A stretch of 64,000 bases of DNA from contig JAUXNX010000001.1 of the NCBI GenBank assembly GCA_030682575.1, positions 124,001 to 188,000 on the forward strand. Reading direction: 5' to 3'. Shown one piece after another: positions 45,538-54,574 of this stretch (its first letter is position 1; each line of letters begins with the position of its first letter). This stretch comes from Gammaproteobacteria bacterium. Its GTDB lineage: Bacteria; Pseudomonadota; Gammaproteobacteria; Pseudomonadales; Pseudohongiellaceae. The notes beneath the pieces were generated by a model that did not search any database, was not told the DNA's origin, and was given only the letters and a program-made list of their open reading frames with translations. A program made the position numbers and the translations under genes.

Positions 45538-46923
45538 ATGGCAAGCGGAGCTCGATTTTCCGCATTAACGCAGCAGTGGACGAGCTGGCTGCACAACCTT
45601 ATGTGGGACACCAATCTCGCGGCGCAACCTCTATGGCGACGCACTGGTATTCGGGCACTGCAGATCACCTATGCAGTCGCGCGTGATCTGGCGGAAGGAC
45701 AACTCAGCCTCCGGGCCATGAGTCTAGTTTACTACACGGTAATCGCCATAATCCCTCTGCTCGCGCTGACATTCTCCGTACTCAAGGGGCTGAGTGTACA
45801 CAACGCGATGGAACCTGCCTTGCTGAATGTACTTCAACCACTGGGCGAGCGCAGCCTTGAAGTGACTCGAAACATCATCAATTTCGTCGAGAATGTTCGT
45901 GTGGACGTTCTGGGAGTAGTCAGCCTGGGCATTCTTCTCTACACCGTGCACAACATGATGCAAAAGATCGAAATGTCGTTCAATTTCATCTGGTCCGTCA
46001 GCGTGGGTAGAAAATTTGCCAATCGCATCAGCGAGTACCTTTTTGCTGTTATCGTCAGTCCTCTACTGATATTCGTCTCAATCGGAATCAGCTCCTACAT
46101 CAGTACCAATCTATTCGAACGCTATCTTAGCGGATACACGATCGGCGGATTCATTCTGCAATTTATAGCGTTCGTTACGGCCTTCACCTTCATGTCACTC
46201 GCATTTGCCTTCACCTACAAGTTCGTTCCCAACACCAAAGTAAAATTCAAGTCCGCACTTGTAGGTGGAGTTATGACAGCGGTGATCTGGAAAACCATGG
46301 GTGGTATCTTCCAGGCATTCTTCATCAATTCCACCAACAATGAAGTCATATATGTCGCGTTCTTCTCTGTCATCCTGGTGATGATTTTCGCCTATCTGGG
46401 CTGGCTGGTGTTACTCACCGGCTCCAGTATCGCGTACTACCATCAGTATCCTGCCAAAGCACGCACTGGACGCAGAAAGACGTGGCTAAGCATTGCTGAG
46501 CAGGAAGGCTATGCTCTTGCCGTAGCGTATCTCATCATTCAACGCTTCAAACAACGCGAGGCGCCGTGGAGTGCCGGAGCGCTCGCAGATCATCTGCGCC
46601 TCAATCCAAGTACTATCGACGAGATCATTACTTTGCTCGAGCGCATAGACTTCATTCGCCCAACCAATGAAGATCCAGAGAATTATTTGCCATCCGGATC
46701 TGTGGAGGATTGCACTGTGGCGGAATTGCGACAAAAAATCCGCAACTACTCGCCGGAGTTTTCGGGAGCCGGCTCCACTGTGGCCGCCAGAGTCAAGATC
46801 AAGGAGTTCATCAGTGACACTGACAAACTTATTGATAACAATATGGGAACCATTAAATTTGTGGATCTCACCAGGAAAGTCGAAAAACCAGAGAACATGC
46901 CCGCTGAAAAATCGGCTGATTGA
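45538..46923 (+). CDS. YihY/BrkB-like family inner membrane protein
   Basis: 461 aa. An N-terminal six-span membrane domain (about 50-310; LSLRAMSLVYYTVIAIIPLL, FTFMSLAFAFTYKFVPNTKV, GGIFQAFF) belongs to the UPF0761/BrkB-like family. A C-terminal cytosolic segment (about 320-400) looks like a winged helix (YLIIQRFKQREAPWSAGALA), then a tail. Often annotated as ribonuclease BN in error. Function unclear. It starts 37 bases after proS. Confidence 0.88.
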   Translation: MASGARFSALTQQWTSWLHNLMWDTNLAAQPLWRRTGIRALQITYAVARDLAEGQLSLRAMSLVYYTVIAIIPLLALTFSVLKGLSVHNAMEPALLNVLQPLGERSLEVTRNIINFVENVRVDVLGVVSLGILLYTVHNMMQKIEMSFNFIWSVSVGRKFANRISEYLFAVIVSPLLIFVSIGISSYISTNLFERYLSGYTIGGFILQFIAFVTAFTFMSLAFAFTYKFVPNTKVKFKSALVGGVMTAVIWKTMGGIFQAFFINSTNNEVIYVAFFSVILVMIFAYLGWLVLLTGSSIAYYHQYPAKARTGRRKTWLSIAEQEGYALAVAYLIIQRFKQREAPWSAGALADHLRLNPSTIDEIITLLERIDFIRPTNEDPENYLPSGSVEDCTVAELRQKIRNYSPEFSGAGSTVAARVKIKEFISDTDKLIDNNMGTIKFVDLTRKVEKPENMPAEKSAD

Positions 46924-47619
<696 letters not shown>

Positions 47620-47651
47620 GGCTGCAGGCCCAACCGACACAGGACAATGAC

Positions 47652-48044
47652 ATGACGCTTGAAAAATCAGCTGCACCTGCCTTGATAGAGCAATCGCGGA
47701 AAGCCGTAATTTTAAGCTATTGCGCGCTATTGCTTACCTTTACTTTCAACGGTCTGTGGCAGATCGTGAACGGCGAAATAACTATTGTCGCCATTATATT
47801 TTTGTGGCTATTGAAAGTACTGCCAATACTGATTTTCTTGCCGGGATTACGCCAAAAGCATTTGCGCACTCACGCGTGGCTATCGTTCGTGGTTCTGCTT
47901 TATTTTATAGTGGGAGTACAAACTGCTTTCGTAGAGGAGACGCGAGTGTATGGAATCATCATCACACTCCTGCTTTCGATATTATTCTGCGCGCTGGTAA
48001 TCTACATCCGTGGATTTCGCAATTTCTACAAGACTTCGCTCTAA
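47652..48044 (+). CDS. DUF2069 family membrane protein
   Basis: 130 aa with four hydrophobic spans (AVILSYCALLLTFTFNGLWQ, FLWLLKVLPILIFLPGL, WLSFVVLLYFIVGVQTAFVE, IIITLLLSILFCALVIYIRG). The TFNGLWQ and LKVLPILIFLPGL segments are typical of DUF2069. ATG 47652 has AGGA nine bases upstream. Its end overlaps the convergent hda by four bases. Function unknown. Confidence 0.87.
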   Translation: MTLEKSAAPALIEQSRKAVILSYCALLLTFTFNGLWQIVNGEITIVAIIFLWLLKVLPILIFLPGLRQKHLRTHAWLSFVVLLYFIVGVQTAFVEETRVYGIIITLLLSILFCALVIYIRGFRNFYKTSL

Positions 48045-48772
48045 GAAATTTCCGAACCGGAAACTCTCCATCCCATCAATTCCCGCACCAACGGAATGGT
48101 AATTCTGCGCTGAGTTTCCAGAGAGTGCTGATCCAGCCTGTCAAGCAGATCGAAGAGACAACTCATGCGCCGGTCATTACGTTGCAACACGTATGCAGCG
48201 ACTTCTTCTGGCAGATCAAAACCCCTTTGCCTCGCACGTAACTGTAGTGCAAGCAGTTTGTCGCTATCATCGAGGACATGCAGTTGAAAGACAATTCCCG
48301 ACTGTAGTCGCGACAGTAGATCTGGCAGGCGCACAGGCATTTGCCTTGGATTCACATTCGCCGCTACTACCAATTGCGATCCGTTCTCTCGCAAGCGATT
48401 GAAAAGCGAGAAAAGTGCCAATTCCCATTCTGCATTTCCCGCCACGTTCTGTACATCATCAAGGCATACTAGTGAGAAGGTTTCCAGCCCCTCAAACACG
48501 TCAGGATTGTATTCGTGAAGATTCTGCAGCGGAAAATAGAAAGCTGGCGTGGCGCGTGCATCGGACTGATGGCAAATGGCCTGCAACAAGTGGGTACATC
48601 CGGCACCTTCACTGCCCCAAATACAGGAGTATTGCTGCATTTTAGAACCTGAGTCAGCAGTCAGATAGTCAAAAAGCTGGTCGTTAAGTGATGCCACGAA
48701 AAAATTGTCGAACGTGGCATGATCATCCAGCGTGATTTCAAGTGGTAGCTGACGTGGCAAGCCTGAACTCAT
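48041..48772 (-). CDS. hda: DnaA regulatory inactivator Hda
   Basis: AAA+ protein that with the DNA-loaded beta clamp stimulates DnaA-ATP hydrolysis and prevents re-initiation. It has 243 aa. The clamp-binding motif QLPLEI sits at the N-terminus. The nucleotide loop GSEGAGCTHLL lacks the Walker Lys, as in other Hda proteins. Walker B is VCLDDVQN and sensor 2 lies in LRARQRG. Upstream neighbour DUF2066 is 2 bases away. Confidence 0.95.
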   Translation of the reverse strand: MSSGLPRQLPLEITLDDHATFDNFFVASLNDQLFDYLTADSGSKMQQYSCIWGSEGAGCTHLLQAICHQSDARATPAFYFPLQNLHEYNPDVFEGLETFSLVCLDDVQNVAGNAEWELALFSLFNRLRENGSQLVVAANVNPRQMPVRLPDLLSRLQSGIVFQLHVLDDSDKLLALQLRARQRGFDLPEEVAAYVLQRNDRRMSCLFDLLDRLDQHSLETQRRITIPLVRELMGWRVSGSEIS

Positions 48773-48774
48773 CC

Positions 48775-49857
48775 CTATCGCACCCAGCGATAGTGCAGTA
48801 TGTTGCCCTGAACTTCCTGCGGATTGGTCAACTCTCCAGGAATCAGATCGCGGCCCAGGGTGATGAATTCAGTAAACAGGTAAGTACTGCCAACCAGAGT
48901 GACGTCCAGTTCGATGTTGCTGCCATCGAGCAGCGACGTGGAAACGTTTTCCACAACGGCCAAATCCCGGATATACGCAAGCAGATTTACATACGCCGTA
49001 ATATTGTCCACGCCTTCTACACGCAAGGTCACCTGCTCCTGAGCTGGACGCGTTGCCAGATTGATCGCGAAATGGGTAGCAAGCTGAGCCGTGACGCGAT
49101 TCAACGCACTCTGCATGTAAGCGGCCAGATCACTCTCAAGGCTGTCAAAAATCTCTACCCGATCACGAAACAGGAATTGCCACAATCCAACCAGATCTCC
49201 AACTGGGGATGTCAACACACGCCCACTCAAGACGCTGTCCGCGCCATAACGTGCACTGGCACGGCGAATCGCTGCTTCATCAAGGCTCCACGCCACATCA
49301 GCGGGAAGACTGCGGCGATCTTCAACATCCAGGAGTGGAATCAGAATGGGTACTCCACGCACTTGGGAAAATTCCCGTATCAGTGCAAGTATTGGATGAT
49401 CAGAATCAGAACCCAGCAGTTCTCGCTGACCATCGGCGCTCTGCACCGAAAGCCACAGCAGGACTGACGGTCGATTGCGATCCCAAACAGGAATCCCCGC
49501 CGAGCCAAGCATGCTGTTCACCAGCTCCTGATCAAAGCGGATGCTGATGTAGGTTTGCGATGAAGCACCACCGCTGGAGCGATAACTGACCTCCTGTACA
49601 TAATTCTGCGCTTCTCGCACAGCCCGTTCGACCGCACCGTTGCGAAGCCAGCGCTCTTCTCCGGTGATCTTGAGGATGACTGCCGTCAGTGCTTCTCGAT
49701 AGGCACGCAGCCGCTCAGCATCTCCCTGTCCCTGCACGGGGATTTCCTGGTCATAGAGGGCATCCACCACCAATGCATGAGACAACGGCGCTGCAGACAG
49801 CACAAGAACAAGGATGAGACCCAGTGAAAAACTGATGACATCAGGCAAGAATTTCAT
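48775..49857 (-). CDS. DUF2066 domain-containing exported protein
   Basis: 360 aa. Signal peptide MKFLPDVISFSLGLILVLVL followed by SAAPLSHA. The family core runs YREALTAVILKITGEERWL and YVQEVSYRS...ISIRFDQELVNSMLGSAGIPVW. Starts further up (49869, 49950) are in frame, but only this one gives a normal signal. It pairs with hda and lies divergent from purM, as in Pseudomonas. Function unknown. Confidence 0.85.
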   Translation of the reverse strand: MKFLPDVISFSLGLILVLVLSAAPLSHALVVDALYDQEIPVQGQGDAERLRAYREALTAVILKITGEERWLRNGAVERAVREAQNYVQEVSYRSSGGASSQTYISIRFDQELVNSMLGSAGIPVWDRNRPSVLLWLSVQSADGQRELLGSDSDHPILALIREFSQVRGVPILIPLLDVEDRRSLPADVAWSLDEAAIRRASARYGADSVLSGRVLTSPVGDLVGLWQFLFRDRVEIFDSLESDLAAYMQSALNRVTAQLATHFAINLATRPAQEQVTLRVEGVDNITAYVNLLAYIRDLAVVENVSTSLLDGSNIELDVTLVGSTYLFTEFITLGRDLIPGELTNPQEVQGNILHYRWVR

Positions 49858-50063
49858 GGCGCGAATCATACCCGATACCACTTTCATTGACACGCCCGAA
49901 CACTGCGCCAGCGTTGAATAACACAGGCTTGTCACTGGTTCGCGACTCAAGTCTCAGCGCATGAATTATCGTCGTGCAGGGATTAAGTGTACGGGGCAAG
50001 TACCCTGCAAGGCTCTCTGCTGATAGAATTGCCAGCCTTCAAGACTTGCTTACGGACTCCCTT

Positions 50064-50093
50064 CTCAGGAATCACGACCTCAGGAATCACGAC
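50064..50093 (+). repeat. 15-bp tandem duplication upstream of purM
   Basis: CTCAGGAATCACGAC occurs twice in direct tandem, ending three bases before the purM ATG. Each copy contains AGGA, a potential Shine-Dalgarno, though the second is 11 bases from the ATG. Fifteen bases is five codons, so an upstream frame reads [10 protein letters not shown] through it. Confidence 0.8.
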
Positions 50094-50096
50094 CCC

Positions 50097-51164
50097 ATGA
50101 CGCAGAACACGAATCTCAGCAGCAAACCTTCACTCAGCTACAAGGACGCCGGAGTCGACATCGACGCTGGCGATGCCCTGGTCGAGAAAATCAAGGCTGT
50201 CACGCAGAAGACCCGCCGCCCGGAAGTACTCTCCGGCCTGGGCGGATTCGGCGCCCTTTGCGAGATTCCCGAGGGTTACAGAAAACCAGTGCTGGTCTCT
50301 GCTACCGATGGCGTTGGCACCAAGCTGAAACTCGCCATCGAGACAGGCAAGCACGACACCATCGGCATAGACCTCGTCGCCATGTGTGTGAATGACCTGA
50401 TCGTTTGTGGCGCGGAACCCCTGTTCTTTCTCGACTACTACGCCACCGGCGGATTGAACGTGGACCAGGCTGCACAAGTGGTGGAAGGCATAGGTAGCGG
50501 TTGCGTGCAGGCGGGTTGTTCCTTGATCGGCGGTGAGACTGCCGAAATGCCAGGCATGTACCAGAAAGGCGACTACGATCTGGCAGGTTTCGCGGTTGGT
50601 ATCGTCGAAAAGGACGAGATCATCGAGAACGACCTCGTCAAGCCGGGGGACAAACTTATCGGATTGGCCTCCTCCGGCCCACACTCCAACGGTTACTCCC
50701 TGATTCGCAAAGTACTGGAAGTCAGTGGCACGCCACTCGACATGCCCTATGCCGACAGCACCATTGGCGAAATACTGCTCACCCCGACTGAAATCTACGT
50801 CAAGGCCGTGCAGGCGCTCTCCGGCCATGCCCGCGTACACGCACTGGCCCACATCACGGGCGGCGGCATCGTTGAGAACATGCCCCGCGTATTGCCTGAC
50901 CAGACCCAGGCAGTGATCAATCTGGACGCGTGGCAACGCCCGGAGATATTCAAATGGCTGCAGACTCAGGGCAACATCAAAGAGTCTGAAATGGTCCGTA
51001 CCTTCAATTGCGGTGTCGGCATGATTGTCTGCGTGCCGGCCGAGGACTGCGCCAAGGCGCTGGCGATACTGGAGCAACATAATAAAGGTGCCTTCGAGCT
51101 GGGTTACATCCGCAGCGCCGCAACTGGAGCAGTTCCCGTAGTGCTGGAAGGAAATGTTCGATGA
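50097..51164 (+). CDS. purM: Phosphoribosylformylglycinamidine cyclo-ligase
   Basis: AIR synthetase, fifth step of purine synthesis. It has 355 aa. [32 protein letters not shown], the Asn/Asp-rich [20 protein letters not shown] and [13 protein letters not shown] are conserved. The frame is open 41 codons earlier from a GTG, but that extension is unlike the family. It overlaps purN by four bases. Confidence 0.97.
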   Translation: MTQNTNLSSKPSLSYKDAGVDIDAGDALVEKIKAVTQKTRRPEVLSGLGGFGALCEIPEGYRKPVLVSATDGVGTKLKLAIETGKHDTIGIDLVAMCVNDLIVCGAEPLFFLDYYATGGLNVDQAAQVVEGIGSGCVQAGCSLIGGETAEMPGMYQKGDYDLAGFAVGIVEKDEIIENDLVKPGDKLIGLASSGPHSNGYSLIRKVLEVSGTPLDMPYADSTIGEILLTPTEIYVKAVQALSGHARVHALAHITGGGIVENMPRVLPDQTQAVINLDAWQRPEIFKWLQTQGNIKESEMVRTFNCGVGMIVCVPAEDCAKALAILEQHNKGAFELGYIRSAATGAVPVVLEGNVR

Positions 51165-51811
51165 CCGCAAGTCATTGCCCTATCGTGGTTCTGATCTCCG
51201 GCAACGGCAGCAATCTACAGGCCCTGATTGATGCCCGCACAACAGGAGGCTTCACGATCAGCGCCGTCATCAGCAACAAGGCTGATGCCTACGGGTTGGA
51301 ACGAGCGGCAAAAGCGGGCATTCCTACGCGAATACTCGACCATCGGGAATACCCCGACAGGGAATCATTCGACAAGCAACTCGCACAGGAAATCGATGCC
51401 TTCTCTCCACAGCTTCTGGTGCTGGCCGGATTCATGCGCATCCTCAGCGCGCAGTTCGTGCAGCACTTTGCCGGCCGAGTTCTCAATATCCATCCGTCGT
51501 TGCTGCCGAACTATCGAGGCACTCATACTCACGAACGCGTACTGGTGGCCCGTGAGACTCAACACGGCGTGAGTGTCCACTTTGTCACCGAGGAGCTGGA
51601 TGGCGGACCGGTTGTTCTACAAGCCGTAGTGCCTGTTTTGCCGAACGATACCCGCGACAGCCTTGCCGCCAGAGTTGCCCGCCAGGAACATCTCATTTAC
51701 CCTAAAGCCGTAAGCTGGTTCGCTGCTGGGCGTCTGCATATGCAAGATAACGCGGCGTGGCTTGATGGCCAACGCCTTGGCAATACCGGTATCAGGGAAT
51801 ACACGCAATGA
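51161..51811 (+). CDS. purN: Phosphoribosylglycinamide formyltransferase
   Basis: Transfers formyl from 10-formyl-THF to GAR, third step of purine synthesis. It has 216 aa: [16 protein letters not shown] phosphate loop, catalytic His in [20 protein letters not shown], and [18 protein letters not shown] overlaps on both sides (purM and DUF3108) indicate a tight operon. Confidence 0.97.
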   Translation: MTASHCPIVVLISGNGSNLQALIDARTTGGFTISAVISNKADAYGLERAAKAGIPTRILDHREYPDRESFDKQLAQEIDAFSPQLLVLAGFMRILSAQFVQHFAGRVLNIHPSLLPNYRGTHTHERVLVARETQHGVSVHFVTEELDGGPVVLQAVVPVLPNDTRDSLAARVARQEHLIYPKAVSWFAAGRLHMQDNAAWLDGQRLGNTGIREYTQ

Positions 51812-52533
51812 AAGTTCTCGCTCTGTTGACGGCTTTCGGATTGTCTACAACCACGCTCGGAGCCAACGGCGACGATCTCAAGGCTTATGAGGCACGCTAC
51901 AAGGCCACTGCCATGGGTTTGAGCGCGACGGCATATCGCAATCTGACGCACGACGATGACGGTACCTACCTTCTGCAGAACAGCTTGACGCTCGCCGTTT
52001 TTCGCGCAACCGTTGGCAGCGTGACCGAGACCAGCCGGTTCCGGTGGTACGACGGTAACCTGATCCCCCTGCAATACGAATACATACAGACCGGCATCAG
52101 CAGCACAAGCGAGAGGATCGATTTCGACTGGGAAAACAGCGTTGCACGCAGCGCAGTCAAGTCGGAATCATGGGATCTGACACTGGCAGCCGGCTATCAG
52201 GACAAACTCAGTTACAGTACTCGCCTCGGGCAAGACATCGCGGCCAGCGATCTACAGGAATTTACCTACCAGATCATCGACGGTGACGAAGTTGAAGAAC
52301 ATCGCTACCGAATCACGGCAGAGGAAATCATCACCACACCTGTTGGCAATTTGAATACAGTGAAAATCGAGCGCATCCGCGAGTCCGGCAGCAGCAGAAG
52401 AACCACTGTGTGGCTGGCAAGGGATTGGGATTTTCTGCTGGTGCGTCTGGAGCAGGTCAACAGCTCAGGACGATTGACGGAACTCAATCTCGAATCTGCT
52501 GTGGTGGGCGGTGTCACACTTAGTGGTTTGTAG
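51808..52533 (+). CDS. DUF3108 domain-containing exported protein
   Basis: 241 aa: signal peptide [19 protein letters not shown], then a beta-rich domain (AYEARYKATAMGLSATAYRN, FEYT-like repeats, TVWLARDWDFLLVRLEQ). It overlaps purN by four bases, a pairing also seen in Pseudomonas. Periplasmic; no known function. Confidence 0.85.
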   Translation: MKVLALLTAFGLSTTTLGANGDDLKAYEARYKATAMGLSATAYRNLTHDDDGTYLLQNSLTLAVFRATVGSVTETSRFRWYDGNLIPLQYEYIQTGISSTSERIDFDWENSVARSAVKSESWDLTLAAGYQDKLSYSTRLGQDIAASDLQEFTYQIIDGDEVEEHRYRITAEEIITTPVGNLNTVKIERIRESGSSRRTTVWLARDWDFLLVRLEQVNSSGRLTELNLESAVVGGVTLSGL

Positions 52534-52555
52534 ACTGGCATTGAAGTCGAGCCTA

Positions 52556-54058
52556 CTATTCGTCCTCATCTGACCTTTTTTGCATATCATACTTGCGCAT
52601 TTTCTCGACAAGTGTTGTACGACGAATGTTCAATCGGTCGGCAGCGCGCGCCACGACTCCTCCACTATCATTCAGAGCCTGCTCAATAAGATCTTTTTCC
52701 AGATTCGCCAGGTATTCCTTCAGATCCAGCCCGTTCAGGGGCAGTAATGCCTGAGGAGTTCCAATCTGATCATCCACAAGCTGAGGAGCCGGCGGAGTCG
52801 AGGCGGCAAGGCTGTCAATGGCAAAAATTTCATCTTCCGCCAAGTGGCGAAATTTGGGCGGAAGATCATTCACGCCGACAATGCCATGTGGGTGCAGGAT
52901 GGCCATGCGCTCTACCAGGTTTGCCAACTCTCTGACATTACCTGGCCATGGATGTCGACACATGGATGCAATCGCACTGCTGTTGAAGCGCACTGAACCA
53001 CGCTTCTCATTTTCAAGGCGACTGATGAGCTCGTTGAGCAGGAATGGAATATCCTCGACACGCTCGCGCAGAGCCGGCATCTCGATGGGGAACACGTTTA
53101 CGCGGTAGTATAGATCCTGACGAAAGGTCCCGGCGTCAATCATGCTTTCCAGATTCTTGTGAGTGGCGGCGAAAATGCGGACATCCGTGTGAATCGTGCG
53201 TGTCCCACCGACTCTTTCGTAGCAGTGTTCCTGCAATACCCGCAGTAACTTCACCTGCATTGGCAACGGCATATCACCAATCTCGTCTAGAAAAAGGGTG
53301 CCTCCTTCAGCAAGTTCGAAGCGACCAACCCGCGTGGAAATAGCACCGGTAAATGCACCTTTCTCATGTCCGAAGAGTTCACTCTCCAACAGTTCAGGAG
53401 GGATGGCACCACAATTGATGGGCACGAAAGGCTTACCGGCACGACGCGAATTCATGTGCAGATTACGGGCAACAACCTCCTTGCCAGTGCCAGACTCCCC
53501 GGTAATAAGCACCGTCACTTCCTTGTTGGCTACCTGCCCCATGATTTGACGGATGCGTTGTACTTCGGCACTGTTGCCCACAAGGCTGCGAAACATGTTG
53601 TAGTCGCGTACACCACCGATGTCACGCAGACGATTGTAGTGCTGATGGTAAACCTGAGACTTATGCAATGCGTCGAGCAGGGGCTGATAGGTCAGAGGAA
53701 AAGTCACGGTGGCTGTGACTGCGTTGCGGTGCTCTTCGGAAAGAAATTTGGGTGCATTTTCAGCACTCATCAGAACTACAGGTACACCGGGCTCCCACGA
53801 CTTGATCTCGGTCAACAACTGCGCGAGCTGATCGGGCGAATAAGCACCGATCAGCGCAAGTTGCACATCTCCGGGAGCATCGAACTCATTTTCGGCAATT
53901 TTTCTCCAATTGCGAAAGTTCGCTACTGCGACCTTTTCGCCGAGAAAACCCAACACTACAATCAAGTCATGGCTAGACTTTTTATCGTCATCGATTAGCA
54001 GAATTTTTCCATGATCGGCGCTATTCAAATTACTATGTCTCAACTCGCAATCCAGCAT
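52556..54058 (-). CDS. fleQ: Sigma-54-dependent flagellar master regulator FleQ
   Basis: Top activator of polar flagellar genes, and in Pseudomonas a c-di-GMP-responsive switch. It has 500 aa. The N-terminal receiver-like domain (about 15-140) lacks the phospho-acceptor Asp (LALIGAYS at that strand). The AAA+ domain has Walker A GESGTGKE (187-194), GAFTGA (234-239) and Walker B FLDEIG (256-261). A Fis-type HTH (GGVVARAADRLNIRRTTLVE) ends the protein. MFRS (155-158) and RN (198-199) match the c-di-GMP site of P. aeruginosa FleQ as I recall it. The first ATG (54058) is preferred over an upstream TTG. Confidence 0.95.
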   Translation of the reverse strand: MLDCELRHSNLNSADHGKILLIDDDKKSSHDLIVVLGFLGEKVAVANFRNWRKIAENEFDAPGDVQLALIGAYSPDQLAQLLTEIKSWEPGVPVVLMSAENAPKFLSEEHRNAVTATVTFPLTYQPLLDALHKSQVYHQHYNRLRDIGGVRDYNMFRSLVGNSAEVQRIRQIMGQVANKEVTVLITGESGTGKEVVARNLHMNSRRAGKPFVPINCGAIPPELLESELFGHEKGAFTGAISTRVGRFELAEGGTLFLDEIGDMPLPMQVKLLRVLQEHCYERVGGTRTIHTDVRIFAATHKNLESMIDAGTFRQDLYYRVNVFPIEMPALRERVEDIPFLLNELISRLENEKRGSVRFNSSAIASMCRHPWPGNVRELANLVERMAILHPHGIVGVNDLPPKFRHLAEDEIFAIDSLAASTPPAPQLVDDQIGTPQALLPLNGLDLKEYLANLEKDLIEQALNDSGGVVARAADRLNIRRTTLVEKMRKYDMQKRSDEDE

Positions 54059-54109
54059 TTGTCTCTGTTTTTCAACGCCGGGCAATTAGACAATGCGAGC
54101 CTGGTTTAG

Positions 54110-54523
54110 TCAATTCAAAGCTGTTTCACCCGCCGGAACGCTGGGGTCAATTTCATCCCATGCTGATTTTACAGTCCGTAGCAACCCGCTCACTTCATCT
54201 ATCATGGTGGTATCGTTCTTGATATTGGCCTCCAATAAACGACGCTGCATATAGTCATAAAGTGCATCGAGATTGGCGGTAATTTCAGCAGACTTGCTCT
54301 TGTCCAGACTGGCTTGCAGCCCGGCGAGAATGGAAATCGCCTTGCCCAGCAACAGCCCTTTGCCAGGAATGTCCTTGCGCTCAAGAGCACCTTTGGCCTG
54401 CGCCAGACGATCCAGCGCACCACTCATGAGCATCTGAATCAGACGATGCGGACTGGCACTGTCGATGCCACTTTCAGTGTTGATCTTGCGATATTGCGCC
54501 AGAGCGCTTTGTGTTGCATACAT
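54110..54523 (-). CDS. fliS: Flagellin-specific chaperone FliS
   Basis: Cytosolic chaperone that binds the flagellin C-terminus until export. It has 137 aa: MYATQSALAQYRKINTESGI, then SPHRLIQMLMSGALDRLAQA and LYDYMQRRLLEANIKND, all typical. 51 bases after fliD and 51 before fleQ, so part of the flaG-fliD-fliS-fleQ string. Its client here is an exceptionally large flagellin. Confidence 0.95.
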   Translation of the reverse strand: MYATQSALAQYRKINTESGIDSASPHRLIQMLMSGALDRLAQAKGALERKDIPGKGLLLGKAISILAGLQASLDKSKSAEITANLDALYDYMQRRLLEANIKNDTTMIDEVSGLLRTVKSAWDEIDPSVPAGETALN

Positions 54524-54574
54524 TTGCTGCTTCCTTGGGGACTTGACCCATCTGATTGAACAATGAAATACCTG

